Assembly: GCA_007376285.1 (NCBI GenBank)
Contig: VMFZ01000003.1
Span: 1-44,289, forward strand
Direction: 5' to 3'
From: Parcubacteria group bacterium Gr01-1014_17
Lineage (GTDB): Bacteria; Patescibacteriota; Minisyncoccia; Phycocordibacterales; UBA10002
DNA length: 44,289 bases
In this document: positions 33,650 to 43,458 of the stretch, in pieces
Numbering within the stretch: position 1 is the first letter of the stretch
Layout: every line of letters begins with the position of its first letter
Made by a program: the position numbers and the translations under genes
The notes under the pieces: model-generated
Told to the model about the DNA's origin: nothing
The model's database searches: none
What the model saw: the letters and a program-made list of their open reading frames with translations, nothing else

Positions 33650-34747
33650 TTATCTATTCATAGGCATCACGATATAGCGAAAGTTGGAATTTCCGGCGCC
33701 GGTTACAACAAGTGGCTTTCCGGCACCTGAAAATAAAAGCGATGCGCTTGATTCTGTAATCGCGCTCATACAATCTATAAGATAGCGTGCGTTAAAACTC
33801 ATCTCAAACGATTCCCCAGAGACCGCCGCTTGAAGTTTACTAGTCCCCTCTCCAACATCAGCGTTTTTTACATACAAAGAAATCTCATTGCCGCCACTTG
33901 GAACATTAACAAAAATCTGGTTTGATTTTTCAGAAAGTCCTGATATAAGCTGGAGTGCCTTGAGAAAATCGTCTTTAAGAAGCGTTACGGTAGTTGAGAA
34001 TTCTTTAGGGATTATTTGTTTGTAGTCAGGAAATGTCCCGTCAACCACCCGTGATGTAAAAAGCATGCCGTTTCCATTTACAGCAAACTGTCCCTTTTCA
34101 CTAACAATAGAGAATACTTCCTGCTCCATTTCAGAAGCGATTCGGAGGAGTTCTGTTGCATTTTTTGCAGGAACAAGTGTTGGCTGTATGGAAATATTTT
34201 TTTGCAATACAATATGCTTTTCTGCTAGGCGGAACGAATCTGTCGCGACAAATACTATTTCATTACCTTCAGAAAATATGTAAACACTTGAAAGTTCTGG
34301 CCTAATTGAAGATATTGATGCGCTGTATAAGACAGATTTTAAACCAGAAACCAATTGAGACACCTGAATTGTGTTTGTTGTTTCTTTTTGGTGAGAAAAT
34401 TTCGGAAAATCATCATGAGGAAAAACTTTGAATGTTGCGCTTGAATTTCCAGCTCTCACTGACATTCCACCTTGTGTTGCGCTAAAAGATATATTCTGCG
34501 AAGACACACCAGATAAAAATGCGGTAAATGTTAAACCAGAAACTGCAACAACACCATCTTTTTCAATTCTAGCAGGAACTGTTGCTTCATATGCGACATC
34601 AATATTTGTTGCGCGCACAACTACTACACCTTTTTTCGCTTCAATAAGAACACAAGACAAAACTGGTAATGATGGATTCTTACTTGTCATACGGCTTGCA
34701 TGGCGCATTGCCTGTTCAAGTTTGTCCTTAAAGCATTCTCCTTTCAT
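33650..34747 (-). CDS. dnaN: DNA polymerase III beta sliding clamp
   Basis: SKNPSLPVLSCVLIEA, RPELSSVYIF, TDSFRLAEK, FNARYLIDCMSAI, VTGAGNSNFRYIVMPM. Confidence 0.96.
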   Translation of the reverse strand: MKGECFKDKLEQAMRHASRMTSKNPSLPVLSCVLIEAKKGVVVVRATNIDVAYEATVPARIEKDGVVAVSGLTFTAFLSGVSSQNISFSATQGGMSVRAGNSSATFKVFPHDDFPKFSHQKETTNTIQVSQLVSGLKSVLYSASISSIRPELSSVYIFSEGNEIVFVATDSFRLAEKHIVLQKNISIQPTLVPAKNATELLRIASEMEQEVFSIVSEKGQFAVNGNGMLFTSRVVDGTFPDYKQIIPKEFSTTVTLLKDDFLKALQLISGLSEKSNQIFVNVPSGGNEISLYVKNADVGEGTSKLQAAVSGESFEMSFNARYLIDCMSAITESSASLLFSGAGKPLVVTGAGNSNFRYIVMPMNR

Positions 34748-34925
34748 TTATTTATAGTAAGAATACTAATAAGATAGATACCATGTGAATACTGTGGAAA
34801 AAATAAATTTATCACTATAATTATTATGTATTTTATCATTTTTTGTTGTGAATAAATGTAGAAAAACTTTATAATAAAACCCAGTTATTTTTTACTTGTT
34901 TTGTTTTTAACAACTTATCAACTCC
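34748..34925. promoter_or_regulatory. candidate oriC (AT-rich dnaA-dnaN intergenic)
   Basis: DnaA-box matches on minus strand: TTATTCACA (34847-34855), TTTTCCACA (34793-34801), GTATTCACA (34784-34792). Confidence 0.65.
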
Positions 34926-36281
34926 CTACAACATCGCCCTGAGTTGTTTTATCTCTTGCTCAAGTGTGCTGTTGTGTTTTAATTCATTTTTTATTTTTTC
35001 ATATGAGTGAATAACTGTTGTGTGGTCTCTTCCTCCAAGTTTCTGCCCTATAAGCGGATATGAAATGCTACAGTCCTCTCGGAGAAGAAACATAGCAATC
35101 TGTCTAGGCCTCACCACCTCCTTTCTCCTTGTTTTTTCGTAAATACTGCTTTCTTCTATCTGATAAAAATTTGAGATAACCCGCAACACATCTTTTATTG
35201 AAATCATCTTCTTTGGTTTTTCATTAGCTTTTACAATACTTTTTACTTCAGAGAGGTTTAACTCCCTCCCCTTTAACTGCGAACTGCATATAATCGCATT
35301 GAGCAACCCCTCTAGTTCCCTGATATTTCCTTCTATAATTCCAGCAAGATACTGCGCTGTCTCCATTGAAATAGGAAATCCAGAGTGCTTTGCTTTTGAT
35401 TGTAAAATGGCGATTCGCGACTCAAAGTCCGGCGCGGGAAGGTCTACCACCATTCCGGAAGCGAAGCGCGACTTCAGGCGATCTTGAATATCTGAGATAA
35501 AGTTTGGGTGCACATCGGCGGAGAAAATAATCTGCTTATTGCTTTCATATAGTGTGTTGAATAGGTGAAATAATTCTTCCTGTGTTTTCCATTTTCCAGA
35601 CAAAAATTGTATGTCGTCCATAATAAAAAGGTCATAGATGCGGTATTTCTCTTTAAATTGATTGATTCGATTTGCTTGCATCGCGACCACAAACTCAATC
35701 TGAAACTTTTCAGAAGTGATGTAAAACGCTTTTTTTAACGGCTCTGTTTTGTAGAGAAAATTTCCCACTGCTTGGACGAGATGGGTCTTTCCGTGCCCGG
35801 TGTTTCCGTAGAAAAAAAGAGGATTGTATACAGCAGGCTTTTTGATAATCGCCTGCGCTGCGGCGTGCGCTAGCTCATTGAAAGGGCCAACGACGAACGA
35901 ATCAAAGGTATACCGCGGGTTAAGATTGTTTTCTTTGTTAGTGTAGTGTTCTTTGAGGGGCAGTTCCGTATTGCCGGAATCATGTGTCCATTCGGCTATG
36001 CGTGCCGGAGCCCTCTTTTGCTCGTCTTTTGTGATTACATACTCAATAGAACGAATCTGCTCTGAGAGATTGCGCAGGGCGTGCAAGGCCATCTTGTGGT
36101 ATTTGTCGGATATCCAATCGCGCACAAATGCGTTCGGCACCGCAAGGTAGGCAACCCCGTCTTCTAGGCGGGAAACATTTGTATCTTTAAACCATGTTTG
36201 GAAATTTGCTTTGGAAATTGATGTCCCTATTTCCACTAAAGCACTTTCCCATAATTGTTTCGGGCTGGTAGTATTTTCCAT
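34926..36281 (-). CDS. dnaA: chromosomal replication initiator DnaA
   Basis: [73 protein letters not shown]. Confidence 0.98.
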   Translation of the reverse strand: MENTTSPKQLWESALVEIGTSISKANFQTWFKDTNVSRLEDGVAYLAVPNAFVRDWISDKYHKMALHALRNLSEQIRSIEYVITKDEQKRAPARIAEWTHDSGNTELPLKEHYTNKENNLNPRYTFDSFVVGPFNELAHAAAQAIIKKPAVYNPLFFYGNTGHGKTHLVQAVGNFLYKTEPLKKAFYITSEKFQIEFVVAMQANRINQFKEKYRIYDLFIMDDIQFLSGKWKTQEELFHLFNTLYESNKQIIFSADVHPNFISDIQDRLKSRFASGMVVDLPAPDFESRIAILQSKAKHSGFPISMETAQYLAGIIEGNIRELEGLLNAIICSSQLKGRELNLSEVKSIVKANEKPKKMISIKDVLRVISNFYQIEESSIYEKTRRKEVVRPRQIAMFLLREDCSISYPLIGQKLGGRDHTTVIHSYEKIKNELKHNSTLEQEIKQLRAML

Positions 36282-36340
36282 GCGTTACGAAAGTATATCG
36301 CGCCAGAAACAATGTGGAAGTTGCGTAAAGATACCCACTA

Positions 36341-36371
36341 TGTTAATAATATGTTTACAGTGTGTTGATAA
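36341..36371. promoter_or_regulatory. DnaA-box-like pair upstream of rpmH/dnaA
   Basis: TGTTAATAA (36341-36349), TGTTGATAA (36363-36371) = TTATCAACA on minus. Confidence 0.45.
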
Positions 36372-36378
36372 TAAATCT

Positions 36379-36513
36379 ATGAGTTTTACATATCGTCCAA
36401 AAAAGAAAAAGCGCGCTCGCACGCACGGGTTTTTGAGGCGTATGAGTAGTACTTCAGGTAGAAGCGCTCTGTCTCGCCGCCGGAGCAAAGGGCGGAAGCG
36501 TATCTCCGTCTGA
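36379..36513 (+). CDS. rpmH: 50S ribosomal protein L34
   Basis: [44 protein letters not shown]. Confidence 0.95.
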   Translation: MSFTYRPKKKKRARTHGFLRRMSSTSGRSALSRRRSKGRKRISV

Positions 36514-36514
36514 C

Positions 36515-36841
36515 ATGTTTAAGAAGAATAATCGCATTACTACTGCGGAATTCAAACAACTCGGAAGGCCGCTTCGTGTTTTTCATACTGTATTTTTCAG
36601 CGTTCGGGTCCACAAAATCGTGGGCGAAGGAAAGAAGTTCGCTGTCGTGGTTTCAAAAAAAGTTGTGCCGACTGCAGTTGGGCGCAATCTCATAAAGCGG
36701 CGCTTGTATGCGCTTTTGCAAGAATATATCGTAAGCGTTCCTCCAAGCACCGCGATGGTGGTGTTTGTAAAAAAAGAGGCCGCGAAAGCGTCATTTCAGG
36801 AGTTGAAAGATTCTTTTTCTATAATGTACGGCGGGCGTTAA
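36515..36841 (+). CDS. rnpA: ribonuclease P protein component
   Basis: KFAVVVSKKVVPTAVGRNLIKRRLYALLQEY; between rpmH and yidC. Confidence 0.9.
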   Translation: MFKKNNRITTAEFKQLGRPLRVFHTVFFSVRVHKIVGEGKKFAVVVSKKVVPTAVGRNLIKRRLYALLQEYIVSVPPSTAMVVFVKKEAAKASFQELKDSFSIMYGGR

Positions 36842-36859
36842 TTTTGTTACTATACCACT

Positions 36860-37591
36860 ATGCTCGCCTTTTTTAAGGTTGTGTTTTACCAGCCGCTTTA
36901 TAATGGACTGGTTTTTTTGATGGATGTTATTCCGGGCGCTGATGCAGGTATTGCGGTTATCGTACTGACGATACTAGTAAAACTCATACTCTTTCCTCTC
37001 TCCAAACGCTCCATTGAAACCCAGTTTTCTATGCGCCAGTTCCAGCCGGAGCTTGACGGGCTAAAAAAGAAATATGCAGGTGACCGCGAAGGGTTTGCAC
37101 GCGCCACAATGGCGTTTTACAAAGAGAAGCGCATCAACCCCTTCTCAAGCTTTTTCTTGCTCCTTATTCAGCTTCCAGTTATTATTTCCCTCTATTATGT
37201 TTTTTTTCGCGGTGGGTTGCCTGAAATTAATGAAACACTCCGCTATGCGTTCATCCCTAGTCCCGAAGTGAGTATGGAATTTTTAGGTCTCATTGATATC
37301 GCCGGCAAAAGCATTTTTCTTGCCGCGCTCGCCGGTATCTCGCAGTTTTTCCAAGTAAAACTTGCGCTGCCGCCGCCTGCTCCCGGTACGCGCGACGGCT
37401 CCTTCCAAGGCGAACTGGCGCACGGAATGCATATGCAAATGAAATATGTGATGCCTATTTTTGCCGCCGTTGCCGCGTACACGATTTCCGGAGCCGTCGC
37501 GCTCTACTGGGTGACGAGCAATCTTTTTGCGATTGGGCAAGAGTTGGTAGTACGGAGGCGGTTATTAAAGGCGCAGGAGCCACAGGGTTAA
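36860..37591 (+). CDS. yidC: YidC/Oxa1-family membrane insertase
   Basis: YQPLYNGLVFLMDVIPGADAGIAVIVLTILVKLILFPLSKRSI; MPIFAAVAAYTISGAVALYWVTSNLFAIGQELVVRR. Confidence 0.93.
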   Translation: MLAFFKVVFYQPLYNGLVFLMDVIPGADAGIAVIVLTILVKLILFPLSKRSIETQFSMRQFQPELDGLKKKYAGDREGFARATMAFYKEKRINPFSSFFLLLIQLPVIISLYYVFFRGGLPEINETLRYAFIPSPEVSMEFLGLIDIAGKSIFLAALAGISQFFQVKLALPPPAPGTRDGSFQGELAHGMHMQMKYVMPIFAAVAAYTISGAVALYWVTSNLFAIGQELVVRRRLLKAQEPQG

Positions 37592-38626
37592 GTCACTTTT
37601 GTTTTGGAAAATAAGGTACTGGTCGTCTGGGCTTATATCAAAATTAAATGCGTCAAGAGAGGCGCTGGCTTCGTCGCGCAGATTTACATCAATGTCTGCG
37701 CGGCCGTCTTCAGCGTCAATTTTCCACACCGAATCCCTTGTTTGCGCGGTTCCCTGGTACCAGTTGTCGGGAAAGTTTCCCGCCGGAAGTGCGTCAGGCA
37801 CGGCGCAGTATGCAGTGGCGCGCACTTTTTTACCCCACACACACTTATCGGCAATTGTGGCGATACCAAGCGGTGTAATTTCCGCCTTTGCGCGGTTGAA
37901 TATAGAAAGCAAGGCGGCGCCCTCCCCACTTTTTCCTGTAAGTAAGAGTGTTCCGCTTCGGTTTGGAAGCGCTGTAAGGCCGGTATCGCTTGCAACAACC
38001 TCAAGTGTGCCGCTCTGCGTTCCAACTGAAAATATATGCCCTGCAATTCCTGAACTCGCGCGCGTGGTGAGGAATATTGAATCGTTAACTGACCAGTTTG
38101 CAGTCAGGTCTTTAAGCGCGAGTTCAAAAAGCGTATTTTTCTTTGTGCCGTCAGTTCCGGCGAGAATGCCGCTCGCGCCATTTGCGTTTTCAGAGAGGTA
38201 GAAAATGGTGTTGCCGGTTGGAGAAAAAGCAATCGTGCGGATATTGCGCGGCAAAAATGAGGCGCGCAATTGCTCGCCATCGCTCGCCGCTGCGCCAACG
38301 CTTGCAAAAAAGCTTTCAATATATTCGGAACCAGCCACTTTTTTCGCGTAGCGCACCAATACCCCCGAGCCGTCTGGCTTCCATAACGCCTCACCTATTT
38401 CGGGAATGGTTTGGTTTGAAATACGCCGTGCAGTTGTTTCTTCCACGACGGTTTCCAGTTCTCCAAAACCACCAAGGTCTCCTGATTCAGGAAATGAACC
38501 GTTTACCCCGAGCGAAGTCGAGGGGCCTGTTTCGCGCATAAAAAACCACCAATACACAAACGCTCCCGCCACAACAAGCAGAACGAACGCAACTCCCCAG
38601 ATTATTTTTTTGTTTTTGATGGACAT
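37565..38626 (-). CDS. membrane-anchored beta-propeller-like protein with repeat-like juxtamembrane insert
   Basis: N-terminal TM; FSPTGNTIFYLSE, ISPDDQYLIFQN; GPSTSLGVNGS near the TM. Confidence 0.6.
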   Translation of the reverse strand: MSIKNKKIIWGVAFVLLVVAGAFVYWWFFMRETGPSTSLGVNGSFPESGDLGGFGELETVVEETTARRISNQTIPEIGEALWKPDGSGVLVRYAKKVAGSEYIESFFASVGAAASDGEQLRASFLPRNIRTIAFSPTGNTIFYLSENANGASGILAGTDGTKKNTLFELALKDLTANWSVNDSIFLTTRASSGIAGHIFSVGTQSGTLEVVASDTGLTALPNRSGTLLLTGKSGEGAALLSIFNRAKAEITPLGIATIADKCVWGKKVRATAYCAVPDALPAGNFPDNWYQGTAQTRDSVWKIDAEDGRADIDVNLRDEASASLDAFNFDISPDDQYLIFQNKSDLTLWLLRL

Positions 38627-38638
38627 GTCTTTATTAAA

Positions 38639-39601
38639 TTAAAGATTTAGTCCCGATACCTTTCCAATATCTTTGAGCGCCTGTCTCAACAATCCCTGTA
38701 ATTCAGCGACCTGCTGAGTAAATCCTTTTTGCGCCAATTTTTGCATTTTATCTTTTATATCATCTATAAGAGTTGATGCTTCTGTTTCAATAATTTTAAG
38801 TCCTTCCGGTTGCGTTTTCGCATCTTTGTATTTTTGAATTATTATCGCGGTGTTTTTTTGTATGATTTCCCTACCAGCTTCAACTGTCGCTAGGGCAGTA
38901 ATGGTGTTTGTTGTTTTTGTTAAATCAGCTTCAAGTTTTTGTTTTTTTTGAGCAAATTGTGGATCCTGAGGATCAAGTGTGTCAAGCTGTTGTTGTATGG
39001 TTTGTGCCGTCACTTTCAGTGGTGCCTGGACCTCTTTAAGTTTTGCCTTTCCTTCGTTTACGGATTTTAGTAAATCGTCAAGTATTTTTCCGTATGTGTC
39101 CTGCGCTGTCGGTATCCTCGTTTTAGTCACCGGTCGCAGGTTTTCGAGCGCGAGTCCGATATCCACAAGCCGAGGGTTGATTGTGTAAAGCAAAACATAC
39201 GAGGCAAGCACGGTCGCAAGCCCCCACACAACATTCATAATAACACCCCTGCTTTCGCTTTTTCCTTGTATTGCCTCGGTCGTCATATACTGGAACCCGC
39301 CCCACACGAGCATCAGTACCGCAAGAATGCCTGCCGCCGCAATGCCGGTTTTGTAAATGCCGGTGAGATATCTCGGTAATGCATTTGCTGAACTTAACTT
39401 GCACTTTTCTTTGTATGCATCTGTTCCAGGTTTCAGCGCGTTTTCATCAAGCGGGTTGCACTGTGGGTCAGGAGTATTATTCGGCAGTAGAACGGTATTC
39501 GGAAGCGGCGCAAGTGGAATATAATCAGTTTGAGCGTGAACAACAAACATACTACCCGCAAAGAGTAGAAATGTGGCAAGTATGAAAAGGTGTGTACGCA
39601 T
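38639..39601 (-). CDS. VirB2-like/pilin-like secreted membrane protein with C-terminal coiled coil
   Basis: Signal peptide, two TM helices (GIAAAGILAVLMLVWGGFQYMTT; GVIMNVVWGLATVLASYVLLYTINP), T4SS context. Confidence 0.6.
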   Translation of the reverse strand: MRTHLFILATFLLFAGSMFVVHAQTDYIPLAPLPNTVLLPNNTPDPQCNPLDENALKPGTDAYKEKCKLSSANALPRYLTGIYKTGIAAAGILAVLMLVWGGFQYMTTEAIQGKSESRGVIMNVVWGLATVLASYVLLYTINPRLVDIGLALENLRPVTKTRIPTAQDTYGKILDDLLKSVNEGKAKLKEVQAPLKVTAQTIQQQLDTLDPQDPQFAQKKQKLEADLTKTTNTITALATVEAGREIIQKNTAIIIQKYKDAKTQPEGLKIIETEASTLIDDIKDKMQKLAQKGFTQQVAELQGLLRQALKDIGKVSGLNL

Positions 39602-39603
39602 AG

Positions 39604-40656
39604 TTAAAAACTAATTGTTGTTTTTGCATCCCCAAACTGAAACATCGCTTTCGGGTTGGTTACTTCAACTCGTACACCCGCGCTCCCTTCCGCATTTTCT
39701 TTGCGAAACACAACGCTATTGTCCGACGGCGAGCCGACCTTCTGGCTGTTCAGTGTCCAGTTGTATTTCAAAAGCCCCGCATCTGCTTTGTTGAAAAAGA
39801 ACGGCTGCGCAACGACGCGGATTTCAGGCGCTTTCAGCGCTGTGTCTTTTGCAAGTGCTTTGTTCCAAAGCGCTCCGTAGAGTGGATGGTCTTCGTACAA
39901 CACAACCGCTGGCGCAAGCGCCTCGGCGGTAATTCGTGCCTCGGCAACTGCGCTTCCGTCTGGCGACTCAACTTCCACCGTTATTTCCGTAGGTCGAAAT
40001 GGAACTTTCGCGTAAAACGAAAAGGTGTCGCGCCCGACTCCGGACGAACCCTCCGGTACGCGGTCGGCAATTTTCCATTTATAGGAAAGGGTCTTCGGGT
40101 TCGCGCGTGCGCTAGGTGCGTTCCCGAAAAACGGGATTGCCACAATGCGCGTCGCGCCGTGATATGAAAAAAGCGTCTTGCCTCGGTAAAATGGCGGCGC
40201 GGTGCCGTCCGACTCGGCAACGAGCAGTACTGACGCCGGCGAGAGGTTTATTGTTTTTTCTACAATTTCGCCTGCTTCAGAAAGTTTAACAGTCAGCACT
40301 GTTTTTGAGCCGAGCTTTCCTGTACGGAACGATGCGCTTGTTTCCCCTTTCCCTTTCCGCACTGACACGCCGTTTACGAGCCATTGTATGTCTGTGGTTG
40401 CTCCATTTCCCCCGCTTAAAATAGAGAGCGTTGCGGTTACTAGTGTGTTCGGTGCTGGTTTTTCAGGCGAAAGCGTAATCAGTATCGCGTCTGGCGATGG
40501 CGGCAACGCGGCAAAAACGGGCGTTGTGAAGAATATACCTACCAACAGTAATACAAAAACAACATCCCCCCAACCCCCCTTCAAAGGGGGAGTTTCGGAA
40601 AATCCTCCCTTGAGGGAGGTGCCGAAGGCGGAGGATGTGTTTTGTTTTTTTTTCAT
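39604..40656 (-). CDS. secreted hypothetical protein whose N-terminus contains a family-A repeat
   Basis: MKKKQNTSSAFGTSLKGGFSETPPLKGGWGDVVFVLLLVGIFFTTPVFA. Confidence 0.65.
   Translation of the reverse strand: MKKKQNTSSAFGTSLKGGFSETPPLKGGWGDVVFVLLLVGIFFTTPVFAALPPSPDAILITLSPEKPAPNTLVTATLSILSGGNGATTDIQWLVNGVSVRKGKGETSASFRTGKLGSKTVLTVKLSEAGEIVEKTINLSPASVLLVAESDGTAPPFYRGKTLFSYHGATRIVAIPFFGNAPSARANPKTLSYKWKIADRVPEGSSGVGRDTFSFYAKVPFRPTEITVEVESPDGSAVAEARITAEALAPAVVLYEDHPLYGALWNKALAKDTALKAPEIRVVAQPFFFNKADAGLLKYNWTLNSQKVGSPSDNSVVFRKENAEGSAGVRVEVTNPKAMFQFGDAKTTISF
40562..40638. repeat. family-A-related repeat inside the signal-peptide region
   Basis: ACATCCCCCC...GAGGATGT with internal CCCCCTT/AAGGGGG and CCTCCCT/AGGGAGG hairpins. 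Confidence 0.9.
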
Positions 40657-40991
40657 ACTTTCTTCGGCATTTTTATGCCGGTTTTGTCCTCTAATTGTAC
40701 CATAGCGATGGTGAGCGCTACGCCGAGCGTAACTCCCGGCAAGATATTGAGTACTGGAATTGCTTCAATAACCCCCGAGCCGAAAAATGTTACGGCACGC
40801 TTTGGATTTGCGAACCCGACTCCGCGCTTCAGAAACCAAAAACCAAAGGTGCAGTAGGCGACGATAGAAACGAGAACAGAGAGTATCTGCCCCAAAAACG
40901 GAATAAGGTTTAAGCCGGCATTCACTGCGTCAAACAAGAGCGCAACTCCAATCATTGCTCCGCCAGTTGTTGAATCAATGCGCTGGTTCAT
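40653..40991 (-). CDS. small hypothetical membrane protein in T4SS-like locus
   Basis: Hydrophobic helices; overlaps both neighbours by a few nt. Confidence 0.6.
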   Translation of the reverse strand: MNQRIDSTTGGAMIGVALLFDAVNAGLNLIPFLGQILSVLVSIVAYCTFGFWFLKRGVGFANPKRAVTFFGSGVIEAIPVLNILPGVTLGVALTIAMVQLEDKTGIKMPKKV

Positions 40992-42805
40992 AGTGTACTC
41001 GCTTTTAATTCCTCCTTCGCCCGCTTAATCGCCAAAAGTTGCGACGGGTCGGAAGTAATAATCTGGTCCTCGGTATATGAGGCGACGATTTTAATCGCAA
41101 CATGCTTCAACCCAACGAAGAAAAGCCCTTCCCCCACATCCGACTCAAGCAGAAGGTATTTTTCCTCGTCAGTGAGGTTAAATACTTTCTGTATGCGGTC
41201 TATGACTGCCGGCGATTGCTTCAGAAGCATCTGGATTGACGAGTTGGTTACAATCGGCAAGCCGTATGGCGAGCTCAAAAAGTCGTCAACATCTTGCGTA
41301 ATTGTCGCAACGCCCAAGAAATATTTGCGTCCGCGCTTGGCGACCGATAGGAGAAACGAAGCCGTGTCCTCGCTCCGCATCATCCACCATGCCTCGTCCA
41401 CCACCAAGAGGCGGCGCTTTAGGTTGCGGCGCACTGCGTTCCAGATGTGGTGGGTTACGATGTAGGTGGCGACCGATTTGAGTTCGTCTTCCATATCCCG
41501 CAGAGAAAATACAACAAGATTTCCCTCAATGGAAACATTGGATGGGCGGTTAATGAAGTTCGCCCAAGTGCCTTTGGTGTATTTGGTAAGCCGTACACGA
41601 ATGCTCTCCGCCCCCTCCATTCCGGCGAGTACGGTTTCAAAATCAGAGAGCAAAGGTGGCTCAGTTTTTCCAAAATCAGAGTCGGGTGTGATATCTTTCA
41701 GAGCGTAGGTCTCGGTAATGGCGCGGTCCACCAGCGCGTCTTCTTCCGGAGTAAGTCCGCCGAGCATTATTCTGAAAAGTCCGACAAGCGAGATAATGTG
41801 CGAACGCAGAATGTCCGAAGGCGACTCGTCTTCTCTCGGCAATGGCAGGTCAAATGGGTTGATGTGGTGTTCGGAAGTAAGCGAAATAGAAAAGAATTTT
41901 CCACCGACTGATTCCGCAAGGTACTGGTATTCTTTTTCCGGGTCAATAACAATTACTTCGGTGTCAAACATAAGCGTTCGGAGAATTTCCAATTTCATCA
42001 TATATGACTTTCCGGCGCCGCTTTTTGCGAAAATAACCGAATTGTAGTTTTCCAAAGAAAAGCGGTCAAAGAGAACGAGCGAGGAGTTGTGGCGGTTCAC
42101 GCCATAAAGAATTCCTTTGTCGGAAGTTAGGTCGAACGAAGTGAACGGAAAGATAGAGGAAAGCGGTCCAGAATTCAGTTTTGAATGGACTAGAAGTTCG
42201 TCTGAGGCAGTTGGCATAACAGAGCGGAACCCTTCCGCCTGCTGAAACAGCGCGGGCTTCATATACACGAGCTTTGCTTCCATAATTGACTTCACCTCGC
42301 TCTCAACTTTTTCTAATTCTTCTTCGGTATCTGCATAGAGCGTTAGGTACAGCCCGACATCAAAAATCTTTTCCTGCGCTTGCTGGAGTTCATCGCGGAG
42401 TTTCTCAAGGTCTTGATACGCGGTCTCAAGCATTGGGTCCCGTACAAACCCTTTTTCCTCGCGCGTATGTATCTGACTCTGCACCTCCGCGACTTTTTTC
42501 TGGAATTGCTTTAGCACTTTTGCGGTTTCAACCGGATGCACAAAAATGGACACATCAAACACTTTGTCCAAGTTGATAATCGGCGAGAACCAGCCGGCGG
42601 TCAAAAAGCGCGGGTAGGAGATGACGAAATAAGTGCGTGCTATTTTCTCGCCCATATTGAGCATTTTTGGCGAGATTTTGAGCGCCGCAGGAGCGAGCAC
42701 ATCGCGCAGTTCCAAAACGCCCGATTGGTAAATCTGTTCCGGTAAGATAGGCGTTATCTCTTCCGCCGCTTTCTTTTTTGTTTTTAGAAAATCAAAAATT
42801 CCCAT
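40988..42805 (-). CDS. virB4: VirB4/TraC-type T4SS ATPase
   Basis: VIFAKSGAGKSYMMKLEILR, EVIVIDPEKEYQYLAE, LLVVDEAWWMMRSEDT, TITQDVDDFLSSPYG. Confidence 0.93.
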   Translation of the reverse strand: MGIFDFLKTKKKAAEEITPILPEQIYQSGVLELRDVLAPAALKISPKMLNMGEKIARTYFVISYPRFLTAGWFSPIINLDKVFDVSIFVHPVETAKVLKQFQKKVAEVQSQIHTREEKGFVRDPMLETAYQDLEKLRDELQQAQEKIFDVGLYLTLYADTEEELEKVESEVKSIMEAKLVYMKPALFQQAEGFRSVMPTASDELLVHSKLNSGPLSSIFPFTSFDLTSDKGILYGVNRHNSSLVLFDRFSLENYNSVIFAKSGAGKSYMMKLEILRTLMFDTEVIVIDPEKEYQYLAESVGGKFFSISLTSEHHINPFDLPLPREDESPSDILRSHIISLVGLFRIMLGGLTPEEDALVDRAITETYALKDITPDSDFGKTEPPLLSDFETVLAGMEGAESIRVRLTKYTKGTWANFINRPSNVSIEGNLVVFSLRDMEDELKSVATYIVTHHIWNAVRRNLKRRLLVVDEAWWMMRSEDTASFLLSVAKRGRKYFLGVATITQDVDDFLSSPYGLPIVTNSSIQMLLKQSPAVIDRIQKVFNLTDEEKYLLLESDVGEGLFFVGLKHVAIKIVASYTEDQIITSDPSQLLAIKRAKEELKASTL

Positions 42806-42810
42806 ATATT

Positions 42811-43440
42811 TTATTTTGTAACTGCCGCATGTTGTTCCTCGCCCGGGTTGAATAATTTGTAAAACAACTCTATCTCCTCGTCGGTGCCGAGGCGCGCGGC
42901 GCGCAAGCCGCAGCGCGTGAGCCCTTGCTCCACGATGGACACGCGCTGCTCCAGTTGAGTTCTGTTTTCATTGAAGTCGGTTGTGGCAACGGCGGCTGTT
43001 GGGTTTTTGCGCCGTAGTCCCACCGGCAATCCCCCCTTAAGTTTTACGGGGGTCGGCGAGTACGGCACGGCGATGAAAAATGTCTTGGACATAATGGCAA
43101 TGTTTTCCGTAAAGGAGCGCACAAAACCGATGTACTCACGTGTCTGAATTTTCAACAATTCATTCTGTTGCGCTTTCACGCGCCCTTCAAGAAGTGCCAA
43201 GTAGGGCCGCACATCAAAACGCCGCGAGTGAATAACAATTTGCACCGAGAAGTCCACCGTATTGAGAAAGTTTTGGAACTGCAAAAGTATCGCCTGCTGG
43301 TTGTCTTCTGACTTGAGTGCAAAGTTGACTGATGAAACCATTAAAACAGCGCGCAACCCCCCATCACGCAGGACCAAAATCCCGTCGCGTATTTCAGATA
43401 TCGGCACAAACTCTTGAGTTGGTTTTGTGTGTGGCGGCAT
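42811..43440 (-). CDS. TraC N-terminal-domain-like protein (T4SS)
   Basis: FVPISEIRDGILVLRDGGLRAVLMVSSVNFALKSEDNQQAILLQFQNFLNTVDFSVQIVIHSRR; upstream of virB4. Confidence 0.7.
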   Translation of the reverse strand: MPPHTKPTQEFVPISEIRDGILVLRDGGLRAVLMVSSVNFALKSEDNQQAILLQFQNFLNTVDFSVQIVIHSRRFDVRPYLALLEGRVKAQQNELLKIQTREYIGFVRSFTENIAIMSKTFFIAVPYSPTPVKLKGGLPVGLRRKNPTAAVATTDFNENRTQLEQRVSIVEQGLTRCGLRAARLGTDEEIELFYKLFNPGEEQHAAVTK

Positions 43441-43458
43441 AAATATATGATAACACCC

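Noticed and set aside
42985-43060. Possible in-frame repeat in the TraC-N-like gene (PVKLKGGLPVGLRRKN, CCCCCCTTAAG...GGGGG)
   Set aside because: Looks repeat-like but has no second copy in this window; left unclaimed.
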